Shown: positions 54,937 through 63,944, counted from the first letter of the stretch. The stretch is DNA of 64,000 nucleotides from Yoonia litorea (GCF_900114675.1 NZ_FOZM01000003.1:395569-459568), one strand, 5' to 3'. Notes: a model not told the origin generated them from the letters alone. Translations and numbers: made by a program.

Positions 54937-54973
54937 CCTAGTCCCGCAGTTCCATGATCAGGCAGGTCGCTGA
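54937..54973 (+). repeat. 37-bp direct repeat, right copy
   Basis: Right-hand copy, 1626 bp from the first. It encodes the genuine C-terminus and stop of the thioesterase on the minus strand. Read on the plus strand it still encodes VPQFHDQAGR plus stop, the C-terminus of DUF2235 (with Leu changed to Phe). The single mismatch is synonymous in the thioesterase frame. Confidence 0.9.
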
Positions 54974-55420
54974 ACCTGTTGCGTAGAGACGCCCGGAGGC
55001 CGCGTCTCTGATTTCGCCGCTCGCAACCCCTGTTGATCGCCCGGCGTGATCTATGGTGCCCGTTGCCAGAATTTCGCGCCCGATCGGGATCGCGCCTGTG
55101 AGGTTCACCTTATACTCCAGCGTTGTATAGACGGACCCTTTGGGGGTTTTCGTCATCACCGCGCAGGACATGCAACTGTCGAGCAGTGTGCCATACCAGC
55201 CGCCGTGGATGCCGCCTGCGGGGTTGGTGTGCTGAAACGCGGGTTTGCCTCTGAAGACAACGCGCCCTTCCTCGACCTCTTCGAGGGTGTAGGCCATTAG
55301 CGCTGAAATCGGCGGTCTGTTGATTTTACCCGCTTTCATCGCGCGCATGAAGTCGAGGCCAGACATGGAGAGGATTGTCTCCTGATCGGGCATCTCTTCG
55401 GGCTTGGTTGCTGTAAACAT
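54938..55420 (-). CDS. PaaI-type hotdog thioesterase
   Basis: Acyl-CoA thioesterase family member of 160 aa. The hotdog core includes FQHTNPAGGIHGGWYGTLLDSCMSCAV (in outline; the HGG-x-x-x-T-L-x-D pattern holds the active-site residues) and LEYKVNLTGAIPIG. The start is the ATG at 55420 with GAGGCGACC before it. That ribosome binding site lies inside a 10-bp hairpin. It follows metF by 37 bases on the minus strand. Confidence 0.88.
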   Translation of the reverse strand: MFTATKPEEMPDQETILSMSGLDFMRAMKAGKINRPPISALMAYTLEEVEEGRVVFRGKPAFQHTNPAGGIHGGWYGTLLDSCMSCAVMTKTPKGSVYTTLEYKVNLTGAIPIGREILATGTIDHAGRSTGVASGEIRDAASGRLYATGSATCLIMELRD

Positions 55421-55424
55421 GGTC

Positions 55425-55449
55425 GCCTCGGTCAAACTCTGACCGAGGC
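55425..55449 (-). promoter_or_regulatory. Hairpin covering the thioesterase ribosome binding site
   Basis: GCCTCGGTCA (55425-55434) and TGACCGAGGC (55440-55449) form a perfect 10-bp stem with a 5-base loop. On the minus strand the 3' arm contains the GAGG used to start the thioesterase, 4 bases before its ATG. There is no T-run, so it is either a terminator lacking one or a translation-control hairpin after metF. Confidence 0.5.
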
Positions 55450-55457
55450 TTGCCGTG

Positions 55458-56324
55458 TCAGGCCACGTTTTGCAACTGCACTTTCGGTGTGACCCCCAAT
55501 GCATGACAGATGTCGCGTGTCAGTTCCGGGCGGTTGAGAGTGTAGAAGTGCAGGTGATCAACGCCACCTTGCAGCAGGTCATCGCAAAGCTCCGTTGCGA
55601 CCGCAGTTGCCAAAAGCTCGGTCGTGCCGGTCTGTTCGGCATTGTTGAACGCATCACGCAGCACCTGCGGGATGAACGCACCGCATTGCTTGGAGAACTT
55701 CTGCACGCCTGACCAGCTTTCAATCGGCAGGATGCCGGGAATGATCGGTGCGTCGATCCCTGCTTTCACGCAGTCATCACGGAACCTGAAGAAGCTTTCG
55801 GCCTCAAAGAAGAATTGGGTAATGGCTGATGTCGCGCCAGCGTCGAACTTGCGCTTGAGAAAGGCGATGTCTGCGGCCTGATCAACGGCTTCGGGGTGTT
55901 TTTCAGGGTAGGCCCCGACCCGAATGTTAAAGCCTCCGCGCTCCGACAGCGCCGCGATCAAATCAATGGAGCTGGCAAAGCCCTCTGGATGGGCGGTGAA
56001 GTTGCTGGCCCCTTTGGGTGCATCACCGCGAAGGGCAACGATTTCTTTCACCCCTGCCTTGGCATAGGCGTCGGCGATTCCGAGCGTTTCTGATTTGGTG
56101 GCATCGACACAGGTCAGATGTGCGGCGACGTTCAGACCTGTATTTGCCTGAATGGCCTCAACGGCTTCATGGGTGAGCTTTCGTGTCGTGCCGCCAGCGC
56201 CGTAGGTGACAGAAACGAATGACGGATCAAGCGGCGCCAATGTGTTGACGCAGTCCCACAGACGGAACGACGCCTGCAAAGTCTTTGGCGGGAAGAATTC
56301 GAAAGAAACGGTTGGCGCAGGCAT
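55458..56324 (-). CDS. metF: Methylenetetrahydrofolate reductase
   Basis: FAD enzyme that reduces 5,10-methylene-THF to 5-methyl-THF for methionine synthesis. The 288-aa protein opens with VSFEFFPPKT, has SVTYGAGGTTR, AHLTCVDATK and REIVALRGD-type (here EIVALRGDAPKG), with ITQFFFEAESFFRF later, all diagnostic. It is transcribed away from metR, its likely activator. Confidence 0.96.
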   Translation of the reverse strand: MPAPTVSFEFFPPKTLQASFRLWDCVNTLAPLDPSFVSVTYGAGGTTRKLTHEAVEAIQANTGLNVAAHLTCVDATKSETLGIADAYAKAGVKEIVALRGDAPKGASNFTAHPEGFASSIDLIAALSERGGFNIRVGAYPEKHPEAVDQAADIAFLKRKFDAGATSAITQFFFEAESFFRFRDDCVKAGIDAPIIPGILPIESWSGVQKFSKQCGAFIPQVLRDAFNNAEQTGTTELLATAVATELCDDLLQGGVDHLHFYTLNRPELTRDICHALGVTPKVQLQNVA

Positions 56325-56389
56325 GATGAATCCTCTTGTTGCTTTGCTCTTTTGCCAGCTTTAAGGATAATGAGGCAAATTCATAAACT

Positions 56390-56401
56390 TCACCAAAGTG
56401 A
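56390..56401. promoter_or_regulatory. TCAC-N4-GTGA palindrome in the metF-metR gap
   Basis: TCAC-CAAA-GTGA lies between metF and metR, with TTCATAAACTTCA beside it, which resembles repeated MetR half-sites (TGAA/TTCA). It is a plausible MetR binding area covering both promoters. The half-site match is loose. Confidence 0.35.
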
Positions 56402-56417
56402 TGAGGTCCGCTCACAT

Positions 56418-57323
56418 ATGCATATCGAGTTCCGGCATTTGCGCACGATCAAGGCGATCCATGATACCGGCGGTCTTGCCCGCGCGGCTGACCAGTTGAA
56501 CATCACACAGTCGGCGTTATCGCATCAGATCAAGGGTATCGAAGATCAGGCCGGTGTTGAGCTTTTCGTCAGACGGTCCAAGCCGTTGCGGCTTTCCTCG
56601 GCGGGGATGAAGATGCTGGCAGCCGCAGAGGCGATCCTGCCGCAGGTTGCTGCACTTGAAGCCGAGTTCGAGGGTTTGATCGCAGGGAAGGCCGGACGTC
56701 TGCATATCGCGATCGAATGCCATGCCTGTTTTGAATGGCTGTTTCCGGTTCTTGAGCAGTTCCGCAAAGCATGGCCCGAGGTTGACGTCGATATCCGCCC
56801 GGGGCTTGCGTTTGATGCCATGCCAGCGCTGAAGAAAGAAACGGTTGATCTTGTGGTGTCGTCAGACCCTGAGGATTTGCCAGATACGGATTTCACACCG
56901 CTTTTTGACTATGAGCCTGTGTTTGTCGCCTCTGCGGCGCATCCGCTTGCGCAGAAAGACGTGATCGAAGCGGAGGACTTTCGCGGCCAGACGCTGATCA
57001 CCTATCCTGTGGATCGTGCGCGGCTTGATATCTTTTCGCAATTGCTGACACCGGCGAAGGTCGAACCCGCCGAGGTGAGGCAGGTTGAGCTGACCGCTGT
57101 CATCCTTTTGCTTGTCGCCTCTAATCGCGGCGTGGCGGTGCTGCCCGATTGGGTGGTCAGGCAGGTGAGATACAATTCTGATTATGTCACACGCCCTCTG
57201 ACCCGCGAAGGCATCACACGCAGGCTCTACGCGGCGACACGGTCGGAGGATACCAGCCGCCCCTTCATGGCGCATTTGATCAGGCTTGCCCGTCAGGAAG
57301 CGGTGAAATTGCAGCGCAGCTAG
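56418..57323 (+). CDS. metR: LysR-type regulator MetR
   Basis: Homocysteine-responsive activator of methionine genes, 301 aa. The winged HTH is HIEFRHLRTIKAIHDTGGLA with TQSALSHQIKGIEDQAGVEL and LFVRRSKPLRLS; the effector domain has IAIECHACFEWLFPVLEQF and YPVDRARLDIF, positions that match known MetR closely. The start is at 56418, with GAGG 10 bases upstream. Divergent from metF, the classic arrangement. Confidence 0.94.
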   Translation: MHIEFRHLRTIKAIHDTGGLARAADQLNITQSALSHQIKGIEDQAGVELFVRRSKPLRLSSAGMKMLAAAEAILPQVAALEAEFEGLIAGKAGRLHIAIECHACFEWLFPVLEQFRKAWPEVDVDIRPGLAFDAMPALKKETVDLVVSSDPEDLPDTDFTPLFDYEPVFVASAAHPLAQKDVIEAEDFRGQTLITYPVDRARLDIFSQLLTPAKVEPAEVRQVELTAVILLLVASNRGVAVLPDWVVRQVRYNSDYVTRPLTREGITRRLYAATRSEDTSRPFMAHLIRLARQEAVKLQRS

Positions 57324-57389
57324 ACCCTTGCCACCTGTTCACGAGCGTCCTATACGCCGCCTCTGACCTCAACCAAGGACCGAACCACA

Positions 57390-58178
57390 ATGGCTGGCAG
57401 CGCAAATCTGAATGTTATGATGAAAACCGCTCGCAAGGCAGGGCGCGGTTTGCTGAAAGACTTCGGCGAGGTCGAGAATCTTCAGGTCAGCGCCAAGGGG
57501 CCGGGTGACTTCGTCAGTCGCGCGGATCGCGCCGCCGAAGAACTGATCCGCACCGACCTGATGGCAGCGCGCCCGTCATACGGGTTTCTTGGCGAAGAGG
57601 GCCAAGAGATTGACGGCGAAGACCCGACGCGTCGCTGGATCGTCGATCCGCTGGATGGCACAACCAACTTTCTGCACGGGCTGCCACATTGGGCGATCTC
57701 AATCGCTCTGGAACACAAGGGCCAGATTGTTGCTGGCGTGATCTATGACCCGGTGAAAGACGAGATGTTCTACGCCGAAAAAGGCAACGGGGCGTGGCTG
57801 AACGAAAGCCGTTTGCGCGTCTCGGCCCGTCACCGGATGATCGAGAGCATCTTTGCAACCGGTGTGCCTTTCGGGGGTCGCGCCGATTTGCCAGAAACGC
57901 TGCAAGACCTTGCACGCATCATGCCAACCTGCGCAGGTGTCCGTCGTTTTGGTTCTGCCGCGCTGGATTTGGCCTATGTTGCCGCTGGTCGCTATGATGG
58001 CTTTTGGGAGCGCGGCCTGCATGCGTGGGATATCGCGGCCGGTATCATCATCGTCAAAGAGGCCGGCGGTATTGTCGAGCCGCTGCAACCCAACGAGAGC
58101 CTTTTGGAAAGCGGGCAGATTGTCTGCGCCAACGAGCCGATTTTTGACACCTTCGCAAAGGTGATCCGCAAAGCCTAG
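57390..58178 (+). CDS. suhB: Inositol monophosphatase family protein (SuhB-like)
   Basis: Mg-dependent phosphatase of 262 aa. The metal-site motifs are FLGEEGQEI, WIVDPLDGTTNFLHG and HAWDIAAGIIIVKEAGG, in the standard order. SuhB-type proteins dephosphorylate inositol phosphates and some take part in rRNA antitermination; the rRNA leader at the end of this window is a loose contextual link. The 3' end overlaps the rhomboid gene by 4 bases (convergent). Confidence 0.93.
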   Translation: MAGSANLNVMMKTARKAGRGLLKDFGEVENLQVSAKGPGDFVSRADRAAEELIRTDLMAARPSYGFLGEEGQEIDGEDPTRRWIVDPLDGTTNFLHGLPHWAISIALEHKGQIVAGVIYDPVKDEMFYAEKGNGAWLNESRLRVSARHRMIESIFATGVPFGGRADLPETLQDLARIMPTCAGVRRFGSAALDLAYVAAGRYDGFWERGLHAWDIAAGIIIVKEAGGIVEPLQPNESLLESGQIVCANEPIFDTFAKVIRKA

Positions 58179-58912
58179 CGCTTGCGGACGATTGGCACGC
58201 TGCTGGACCTGTAGGTTGCATCAGGGTGCGGTGGGTGGCCATCTGTGGCGCGCCAGAACGACGGCCCGCCCAGCTTGAACCACAGCGGCAAGGTCAGAAC
58301 GATCCCGATCACGAAACCGCCCGCGTGCGCCCAATAGGCGACCCCGCCTGCCGAAGTGTCCACGTTGACGCCGCTGAAAAGTTGCAGTCCGAACCACAGC
58401 CCCAGCATCAGCCACGCGGGGATCGGAATGACGCGGAAGTAGACGATCAGAATGAGCAGGATATCCACTCTGGCTTTGGGAAAGAGCAACAGATAGCCCC
58501 CCATAACACCGGCAATCGCGCCTGATGCGCCGACCATCGGCACGACAGAGCCCGGATCGGTGACCACATGGGCGAGGCTCGCACCGACCCCGCTTGCCAA
58601 ATAGAACAGCAGGAAGGGCAGGTGACCCATCTCATCTTCCATGTTGTCGCCGAAGATCCACAAAAACAGCACGTTGCCTGCCAGATGCATGAACCCGCCA
58701 TGCAGAAAGATCGACGTGACCAAGGCGATTTCGTTCTCGCCATTGGCAAGTCTTGCTGGCAGCAACGCGTAGTCGAAATAGAACTGTGCAAGCGCCCGGT
58801 TTGTGTCGAGCGCCGACAGTCCCCAAAGATAAACGGCGACGTTGATCACGATCAGCGTGATGGTGACGAAGGGGACCCGTTGAGAGGGGTTATGGTCGCG
58901 GATTGGAAACAT
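58175..58912 (-). CDS. Rhomboid intramembrane serine protease
   Basis: A 245-aa protein with six or more helices. The catalytic Ser130 is in PMVGASGAIAGVMG, His196 is in YWAHAGGFVIG, and the oxyanion residues His76 and Asn80 lie in MHLAGNVLF. The start ATG at 58912 (MFPIRDHNPSQR) is the family norm; a TTG at 58930 is less likely. Substrates unknown. Confidence 0.93.
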   Translation of the reverse strand: MFPIRDHNPSQRVPFVTITLIVINVAVYLWGLSALDTNRALAQFYFDYALLPARLANGENEIALVTSIFLHGGFMHLAGNVLFLWIFGDNMEDEMGHLPFLLFYLASGVGASLAHVVTDPGSVVPMVGASGAIAGVMGGYLLLFPKARVDILLILIVYFRVIPIPAWLMLGLWFGLQLFSGVNVDTSAGGVAYWAHAGGFVIGIVLTLPLWFKLGGPSFWRATDGHPPHPDATYRSSSVPIVRKR

Positions 58913-58948
58913 GCCGCGACCGTTGCCCAAGTCCTCTTGAGGGTCAAG

Positions 58949-61900
58949 TCACAGCTCCGTGCCGACCTCGGCAAGCAATGCCGCGTTCCCCCCTGCTGCT
59001 GTTGTGTCGATGCAGACATGTCTTTCGTGCATCACGTGGGCGACATCAGGCATCTGGGTGACAAGTGCGATGATCGGCCCATCACGTTGAGCGAGAACGG
59101 TTTCAAACGCACGCGCTGTTGCCGCGTCCCCCCACCAGATCACGCACCCGATTGGCGAAAGCGTCCCAAGCACGTCAGGTGCGATGCGACCGGTCGCGCC
59201 GACGCCGACGCCACCCAAGGCTTCGACGGCAGAGATCTGGGCCGCGACACATGCCTCCCCCGGGCCAAGGCAAAGGACCGGATCACGCGGATGCAGGCTG
59301 TGGCGGTTTGATTCCCCCGTAGGCCCTGGCATGTCAGTCGAAAGGCTGCCCGCGCGGGAAGGCGCTGACCTCAGCGCGTTTTGCAGGCGTGCCGCGTCAT
59401 CATCGGTTTCCCATGTCCCTGTGGCCGTTGGTGCGGCTGGCGCGGTAAACCGTGGCAGATAGTGTGGACCACCTGCCTTTGGCCCGGTGCCGGAAAGACC
59501 CTCACCGCCGAATGGCTGGCTGCCGACGATTGCGCCAATCTGGTCACGATTGACGTAGATGTTGCCCGCCTGAACCTGCTCGACAATCGTCTGGACCCTG
59601 TCGTCGATCCGCGTGTGAAGCCCGAAGGTCAGACCATAGCCCGTCGCGTTGATGTCAGCGATGATCTTGTTCAGCTCATGCGCCTTGAATGTCGCGATGT
59701 GGAGCACCGGTCCGAAAATCTCTTTCTCCAGATCACCGATGCCTCGCACACGGATAGCCGTCGGGGCGATGAAGTGCCCTGCAGCCGGTGTTGGCAACTG
59801 ATGGATGATCCGTCCGTCCTCTTCTGCATTCGCGATATGACTGGCGATCCCGTCTTTTGCTGCCGCGTCGATCACCGGACCCACATCAGTGGCAAGGTGC
59901 CACGGATCACCGAGGGCGAGTTCGTTCATCGCCCCTTTCAACATCTTGATCAGCTTGTCGGCGATGTCTTCCTGCACATAAAGGCACCGCAGGGCCGAGC
60001 ATCTTTGACCGGCTGAGCGAAACGCGCCGTTGATAATATCGCGGACCGCGTGTTCGGGCAGGGCGGTGCTGTCGACAATCATCGCGTTGAGCCCGCCGGT
60101 CTCTGCAATCAAAGGTGTGCCTGGCGCGCAATGTCCGGCCATTGTTTCGCGGATTTTCCGCGCGGTGGCTGTTGAACCTGTGAAGGCCACACCGTTGATA
60201 CGCGCGTCACGCGTGAGGGCCGCGCCCACCTCGCCACCGCCGGGCAGCAGTTGCAGCACGTCTTTCGGGACACCTGCCGCATGTAGAAGCGACACCGCGC
60301 GGAAGGCAATGAGCGGGGTCTGTTCGGCAGGTTTGGCCAGAACGCCGTTGCCTGCGGCAAGAGCGGCAGCGATTTGCCCTGTAAAGATGGCCAGCGGGAA
60401 GTTCCACGGGCTGATACAGGTCCAGATACCTCTTGGATTTTCATCCGGCGTTGCCTGCGCTGCATAATAGCGCAGAAAGTCGACCGCTTCGCGCAACTCT
60501 GCGACAGCGTCGGGCAGGCATTTGCCAGCTTCCCGTGCGAGGATCGCGAAAAGTTCGGCGGCGTTCTTCTCATACACATCAGCGGCGGCGTTGAGCACCT
60601 CGGCGCGCTTTGTGACACTGTCATTCCACGGCTTTGCGGCCTCGATGGCTTTCGCGATATCTTCGGCGTCGGCGGTCTGGATTTTTCCAACCGTGTCGCC
60701 AGGCACTGCGGGGTTCAGGACAGGTTGCCCGAACTGGAGCCTCCGGCGGGAGTATTGCGGGCAAAATGATGTGAGCGGGTGTGCGCCCCAATCCGCATCC
60801 TTGAATTCCAGACGGGCAGTTGCCAGATTTTGAAAAGTCGGCGCATGGGTCAGATCGAAGCCCTTGGCATTGGTGCGTTCCGGCAGGAAAAGCTCCGGCC
60901 CTTTCGCGATATCCGGAACATTGCCGATTTCTGCAAAGGGGCAGGCGGCCACGACCTCGGCGGGAACGTCTTCGTCGACGATCTGATTGACGAAGCTGGA
61001 ATTCGCACCGTTTTCCAAAAGCCGCCGCACCAGATACGCCAGCAGGTCTTCGTGTGCGCCGACCGGCGCATAGATACGGCAGCGCGTCTTTTCTTTCTGG
61101 AGAACGATCGTGTGCAAGGTTTCACCCATGCCGTGCAGGCGCTGGAATTCAAAGTCATTGGCCGTCCGGCCCAGATCGCGTGCCAGATGCAGGACAGCGG
61201 CAACAGTATGGGCGTTATGGGTCGCAAACTGTGGGTAGATCCGGTCCGTCAGGCTGAGCAGTTTCCGCGCGTTTGCAATATAGCTGATGTCGGTGTGATG
61301 TTTGGCGGTGAAGACCGGGAAACCGTCCATACCTTCGATCTGGGCGCGTTTGATTTCAGCGTCCCAATAGGCGCCCTTGACCAGCCGGATCATGATTTTG
61401 CGGTTCAGACGTTCAGCCAGTGCGTAGAGATGATCAATGACAAGCGGTGCCCGCTGCCCGTAGGCTTGAACGACAATCCCGAAGCCCTCCCAGCCCGAAA
61501 GGGCGGGCTCTGCCAGAACCGCCTCGATCACCTTAAGAGAGAGTGACAGCCGGTCCGCTTCTTCAGCGTCGATGTTGAAACCCATACCTGCCGACTTTGC
61601 CAGCATGGCAAGAGCGCGCACGCGCGGCACCAGCTCTGACATCACGCGTCGCTCCTGCGCCACTTCATAGCGCGGATGAAGGGCTGACAGTTTGACGGAA
61701 ATTCCGGGGTTTTCTGCAACGCTGTCTGATGTGCAGTGCTCAGCTATCGCGCTGATCGCACGGGAATATGCAAGATGGTAGCCGCGTGCGTCCGCATCGG
61801 TGCGTGCTGCTTCGCCCAACATATCATAACTGTAGGTGAAACCCTTTGCCTGCATCCCCTCGGCGCGTTTCATGGCTTTGCCGATATCCTCGCCAAGCAC

Positions 61901-62416
61901 GAATTGGCGGCCCATCTCGCGCATGGCGCGCGCTACGGCGGATCTGATGACCGGTTCGCCCAAGCGTTTGACGGCAGATCGCAAATGTCGTGACACGCCG
62001 GGTTTGTCGTCATCAAGAACGCGGCCTGTCAGCATCAGCGCCCAGGTCGAGGCATTGACCAGTGAGGAGGCGGAATGGCCAAGGTGCTTGCCCCAATCGG
62101 ACGGCGCGATCTTGTCTTCGATCAGATCATCCATGGTTTCGGCGTCAGGCACCCGCAACAGCGCCTCTGCCAGACACATCAGCGCGATACCCTCATCGGT
62201 CGAAAGCCCGTATTCGGCCAGAAAAACCTCCATCAGGCCGGGGTCCGTGCTGGCACGGATCTTGCGGACGAGCGCGGTCGCATCTGACACGATCAGGTCA
62301 CGATCCTCGGCGCTGAGACCGGCGTGCTGGACCAGCGCCGCGACGGCCTCCGGCTCAGGCTGATACATGTGTTCATCAATGTGTGTTTGCGTGTTGCGCG
62401 GTAACGGGGCGTTCAT
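58949..62416 (-). CDS. putA: Bifunctional proline dehydrogenase / P5C dehydrogenase
   Basis: Oxidises proline to glutamate through FAD and NAD domains with channelling. The 1155-aa protein has the PRODH barrel (about 150-450, with EEADRLSLSLKVIEAVL and LVKGAYWDAEIKRAQ) and the P5CDH domain (about 530-1000; catalytic Cys in RSAGQRCSALRCLY, Glu in IAETGGLNAMI) plus a C-terminal extension. No N-terminal ribbon-helix-helix domain is present, so it does not repress itself. GGAG lies 7 bases before the ATG. Divergent from its likely Lrp regulator. Confidence 0.96.
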   Translation of the reverse strand: MNAPLPRNTQTHIDEHMYQPEPEAVAALVQHAGLSAEDRDLIVSDATALVRKIRASTDPGLMEVFLAEYGLSTDEGIALMCLAEALLRVPDAETMDDLIEDKIAPSDWGKHLGHSASSLVNASTWALMLTGRVLDDDKPGVSRHLRSAVKRLGEPVIRSAVARAMREMGRQFVLGEDIGKAMKRAEGMQAKGFTYSYDMLGEAARTDADARGYHLAYSRAISAIAEHCTSDSVAENPGISVKLSALHPRYEVAQERRVMSELVPRVRALAMLAKSAGMGFNIDAEEADRLSLSLKVIEAVLAEPALSGWEGFGIVVQAYGQRAPLVIDHLYALAERLNRKIMIRLVKGAYWDAEIKRAQIEGMDGFPVFTAKHHTDISYIANARKLLSLTDRIYPQFATHNAHTVAAVLHLARDLGRTANDFEFQRLHGMGETLHTIVLQKEKTRCRIYAPVGAHEDLLAYLVRRLLENGANSSFVNQIVDEDVPAEVVAACPFAEIGNVPDIAKGPELFLPERTNAKGFDLTHAPTFQNLATARLEFKDADWGAHPLTSFCPQYSRRRLQFGQPVLNPAVPGDTVGKIQTADAEDIAKAIEAAKPWNDSVTKRAEVLNAAADVYEKNAAELFAILAREAGKCLPDAVAELREAVDFLRYYAAQATPDENPRGIWTCISPWNFPLAIFTGQIAAALAAGNGVLAKPAEQTPLIAFRAVSLLHAAGVPKDVLQLLPGGGEVGAALTRDARINGVAFTGSTATARKIRETMAGHCAPGTPLIAETGGLNAMIVDSTALPEHAVRDIINGAFRSAGQRCSALRCLYVQEDIADKLIKMLKGAMNELALGDPWHLATDVGPVIDAAAKDGIASHIANAEEDGRIIHQLPTPAAGHFIAPTAIRVRGIGDLEKEIFGPVLHIATFKAHELNKIIADINATGYGLTFGLHTRIDDRVQTIVEQVQAGNIYVNRDQIGAIVGSQPFGGEGLSGTGPKAGGPHYLPRFTAPAAPTATGTWETDDDAARLQNALRSAPSRAGSLSTDMPGPTGESNRHSLHPRDPVLCLGPGEACVAAQISAVEALGGVGVGATGRIAPDVLGTLSPIGCVIWWGDAATARAFETVLAQRDGPIIALVTQMPDVAHVMHERHVCIDTTAAGGNAALLAEVGTEL

Positions 62417-62508
62417 CGGGTTCTCCACACTACTTTCGACCAGCATATCCGAAACCGGGTAGTCAGTTTGCCTATCTTGTGCCATCTTCGCGGACGGAGC
62501 GACTTTAA

Positions 62509-63009
62509 GTGGGGGCTGGGGTGGTCGAAAAGACTTTGGATCTGGACGGGTTTGACCGGAAGATCATCAATATCCTGTCAGGGGAGGGCCGGATCAGTGT
62601 CACCGAGTTGGCGCGGCGGATCGGCTTGTCGAAATCCCCGACGCAAGCGCGTCTGAAAAGGCTAGAGGAAAGCGGCGTCATTCGTGGCTATCGTGCGCTT
62701 TATGATCCGATCCTTCTGGGGCGCGATCACGTCGCCTTTGTCGAAGTCAAACTGTCCGATACGCGCGAGGCTGCTCTGGCAGCTTTCAACAAGGCGGTCG
62801 TCGTCATCCCCGAGGTCGAGCAGTGCCACCTGATTGCCGGGGCTTTTGACTACCTTCTGAAAGTGCGGACTGACGGTATGATCGGATACAGGGCCGTGCT
62901 TGCCGAAAAGATCTCGACCTTGCCACATGTCTCGCACACATCAACCTATGTTGCGATGCAGGCGGTGAAAGAGGACGGTGTGGGTGGAAATGGCGGCGGC
63001 GGGACTTGA
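62509..63009 (+). CDS. Lrp/AsnC family regulator (PutR-like)
   Basis: A 166-aa Lrp-type regulator with an N-terminal HTH (LDGFDRKIINILSGEGRISV with ELARRIGLSKSPTQARLKRL) and a C-terminal RAM ligand-binding domain (FVEVKLSDTREAALAAF, AGAFDYLLKVRT). Its divergent place next to putA makes it the probable proline-responsive activator. The start is uncertain: GTG at 62509, or a GTG four codons later. It is followed 28 bases later by the TPR gene. Confidence 0.92.
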   Translation: MGAGVVEKTLDLDGFDRKIINILSGEGRISVTELARRIGLSKSPTQARLKRLEESGVIRGYRALYDPILLGRDHVAFVEVKLSDTREAALAAFNKAVVVIPEVEQCHLIAGAFDYLLKVRTDGMIGYRAVLAEKISTLPHVSHTSTYVAMQAVKEDGVGGNGGGGT

Positions 63010-63037
63010 CCCACTGGGATGCGGCTACAGGTGAGAG

Positions 63038-63580
63038 ATGATGAAATGGTTCACGATCTTTCTGTTGGGGGCAAGCCCGGCATTTGCCGAAACCTGTCCT
63101 GCGGTTCCTGACCGCACAGATGAGAAGGCGGCGCTTTACGCGGGGCTTCTTGCGTCCGAGAACGAACTTGCCGCAGCACCTTACAATGCAGGCCTGTGGG
63201 AAATCTGGCTCGATGCCCCAGATGAAATCGCGCAGGAGATGCTTGATCGCGGCATGGAGCGGCGTCGGGTCTCTGACTTTCTGGGGTCAATCGCGGCACT
63301 TGACCGGTTGGTTGACTACTGCCCTGCGTATGCCGAAGGCTACAACCAGCGTGCCTTCACTTATTTTCTGGGCGGACGCTTTGAGGAGGCGCTGGCGGAT
63401 CTCGACCGCACGCTTGCAATTCTTCCCGATCATATCGGTGCCTTGTCAGGCAAAGGCCTGACCCTGATCGAGCTTGGCCGCAATGACGAAGCGCAAGAGG
63501 CGCTGAGGTCAGCGGTTGCGTTGCACCCTTGGCTGTCAGAACGGTTCCTGATCACAGAGCCGCCTGGAACCGACCTTTGA
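63038..63580 (+). CDS. Secreted TPR-repeat protein
   Basis: A 180-aa protein with a signal peptide ([17 protein letters not shown]) and about three TPR units ([42 protein letters not shown] and [19 protein letters not shown]). TPR proteins mediate protein interactions; role here unknown. One Cys pair (ETCPAV and VDYCPAY) could form a disulfide in the periplasm. Same strand as the regulator and likely co-transcribed. Confidence 0.88.
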   Translation: MMKWFTIFLLGASPAFAETCPAVPDRTDEKAALYAGLLASENELAAAPYNAGLWEIWLDAPDEIAQEMLDRGMERRRVSDFLGSIAALDRLVDYCPAYAEGYNQRAFTYFLGGRFEEALADLDRTLAILPDHIGALSGKGLTLIELGRNDEAQEALRSAVALHPWLSERFLITEPPGTDL

Positions 63581-63625
63581 TCAACGCTTGCTCCCTTGGG
63601 GGACTGCGCATAGGAATAGCGCCGT

Positions 63626-63711
63626 GCCCGCGTGGTGGAATGGTAGACATCGGAGACTTAAAATCTCTTGGCCGAAAGGCCGTGCCGGTTCGAGTCCGGC
63701 CGCGGGTACCA
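63626..63711 (+). tRNA. tRNA-Leu (TAA)
   Basis: An 86-base class II tRNA. The acceptor GCCCGCG (63626-63632) pairs with CGCGGGT (63701-63707), the first pair being G-T. The anticodon loop CTTAAAA contains TAA, a variable arm follows (TTGGCCGAAAGGCCG), the T arm is CCGGTTCGAGTCCGG, and CCA is encoded. Confidence 0.97.
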
Positions 63712-63890
63712 GCACACATCTGATTCACGACTGAATCGCCTCTGGATCGTGTCCTTAGGTCAACTCTTTGACCAGAATCACCAACTCTGTCATGCTGTGG
63801 CTCCGGTCTGCTGTCTTTGCCCTCTAAGGGCATGGGCAAAGGCCCAATAAAATAAGGGTCTGCGGCGTCTGCTCGGCAAATTTTTCGAGA
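63712..63890. other. Hairpin cluster between tRNA-Leu and the rRNA promoter
   Basis: No coding region in this short gap. Three inverted repeats occur in tandem: GATTCA / TGAATC (63722-63727, 63732-63737), GGTCAA / TTGACC (63758-63763, 63768-63773), and CTTTGCCC / GGGCAAAG (63815-63822, 63834-63841). They could stop tRNA or TPR-gene transcripts before the strong promoter that follows. Confidence 0.5.
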
Positions 63891-63915
63891 AAGTAATTTT
63901 TCTTGAAAAAACCTC

Positions 63916-63944
63916 TTGCGGGTTTTGTTTGTTATCCGTAGAAC
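63916..63944 (+). promoter_or_regulatory. Strong rRNA-type promoter
   Basis: A -35 element TTGCGG (63916-63921), exactly 17 bases of spacer, and a -10 element TAGAAC (63939-63944). An AT-rich stretch with A and T tracts (about 63878-63912) lies just upstream, like an UP element. The downstream GC-rich sequence is a typical alphaproteobacterial rRNA leader. Confidence 0.75.

Noticed and set aside
54662..54973. A 103-codon plus-strand frame ending in VPQFHDQAGR
   Set aside because: Only its last residues, encoded by the repeat, resemble DUF2235; the rest is antisense to the RgpF gene. It is informative as a relic of the insertion, not a gene.
53311..54973. Treating the repeat-flanked cassette as an insertion sequence or integron cassette
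   Set aside because: No transposase or integrase, no terminal inverted repeats, and no attC-like structure; 37 bp is too long for a usual target duplication.
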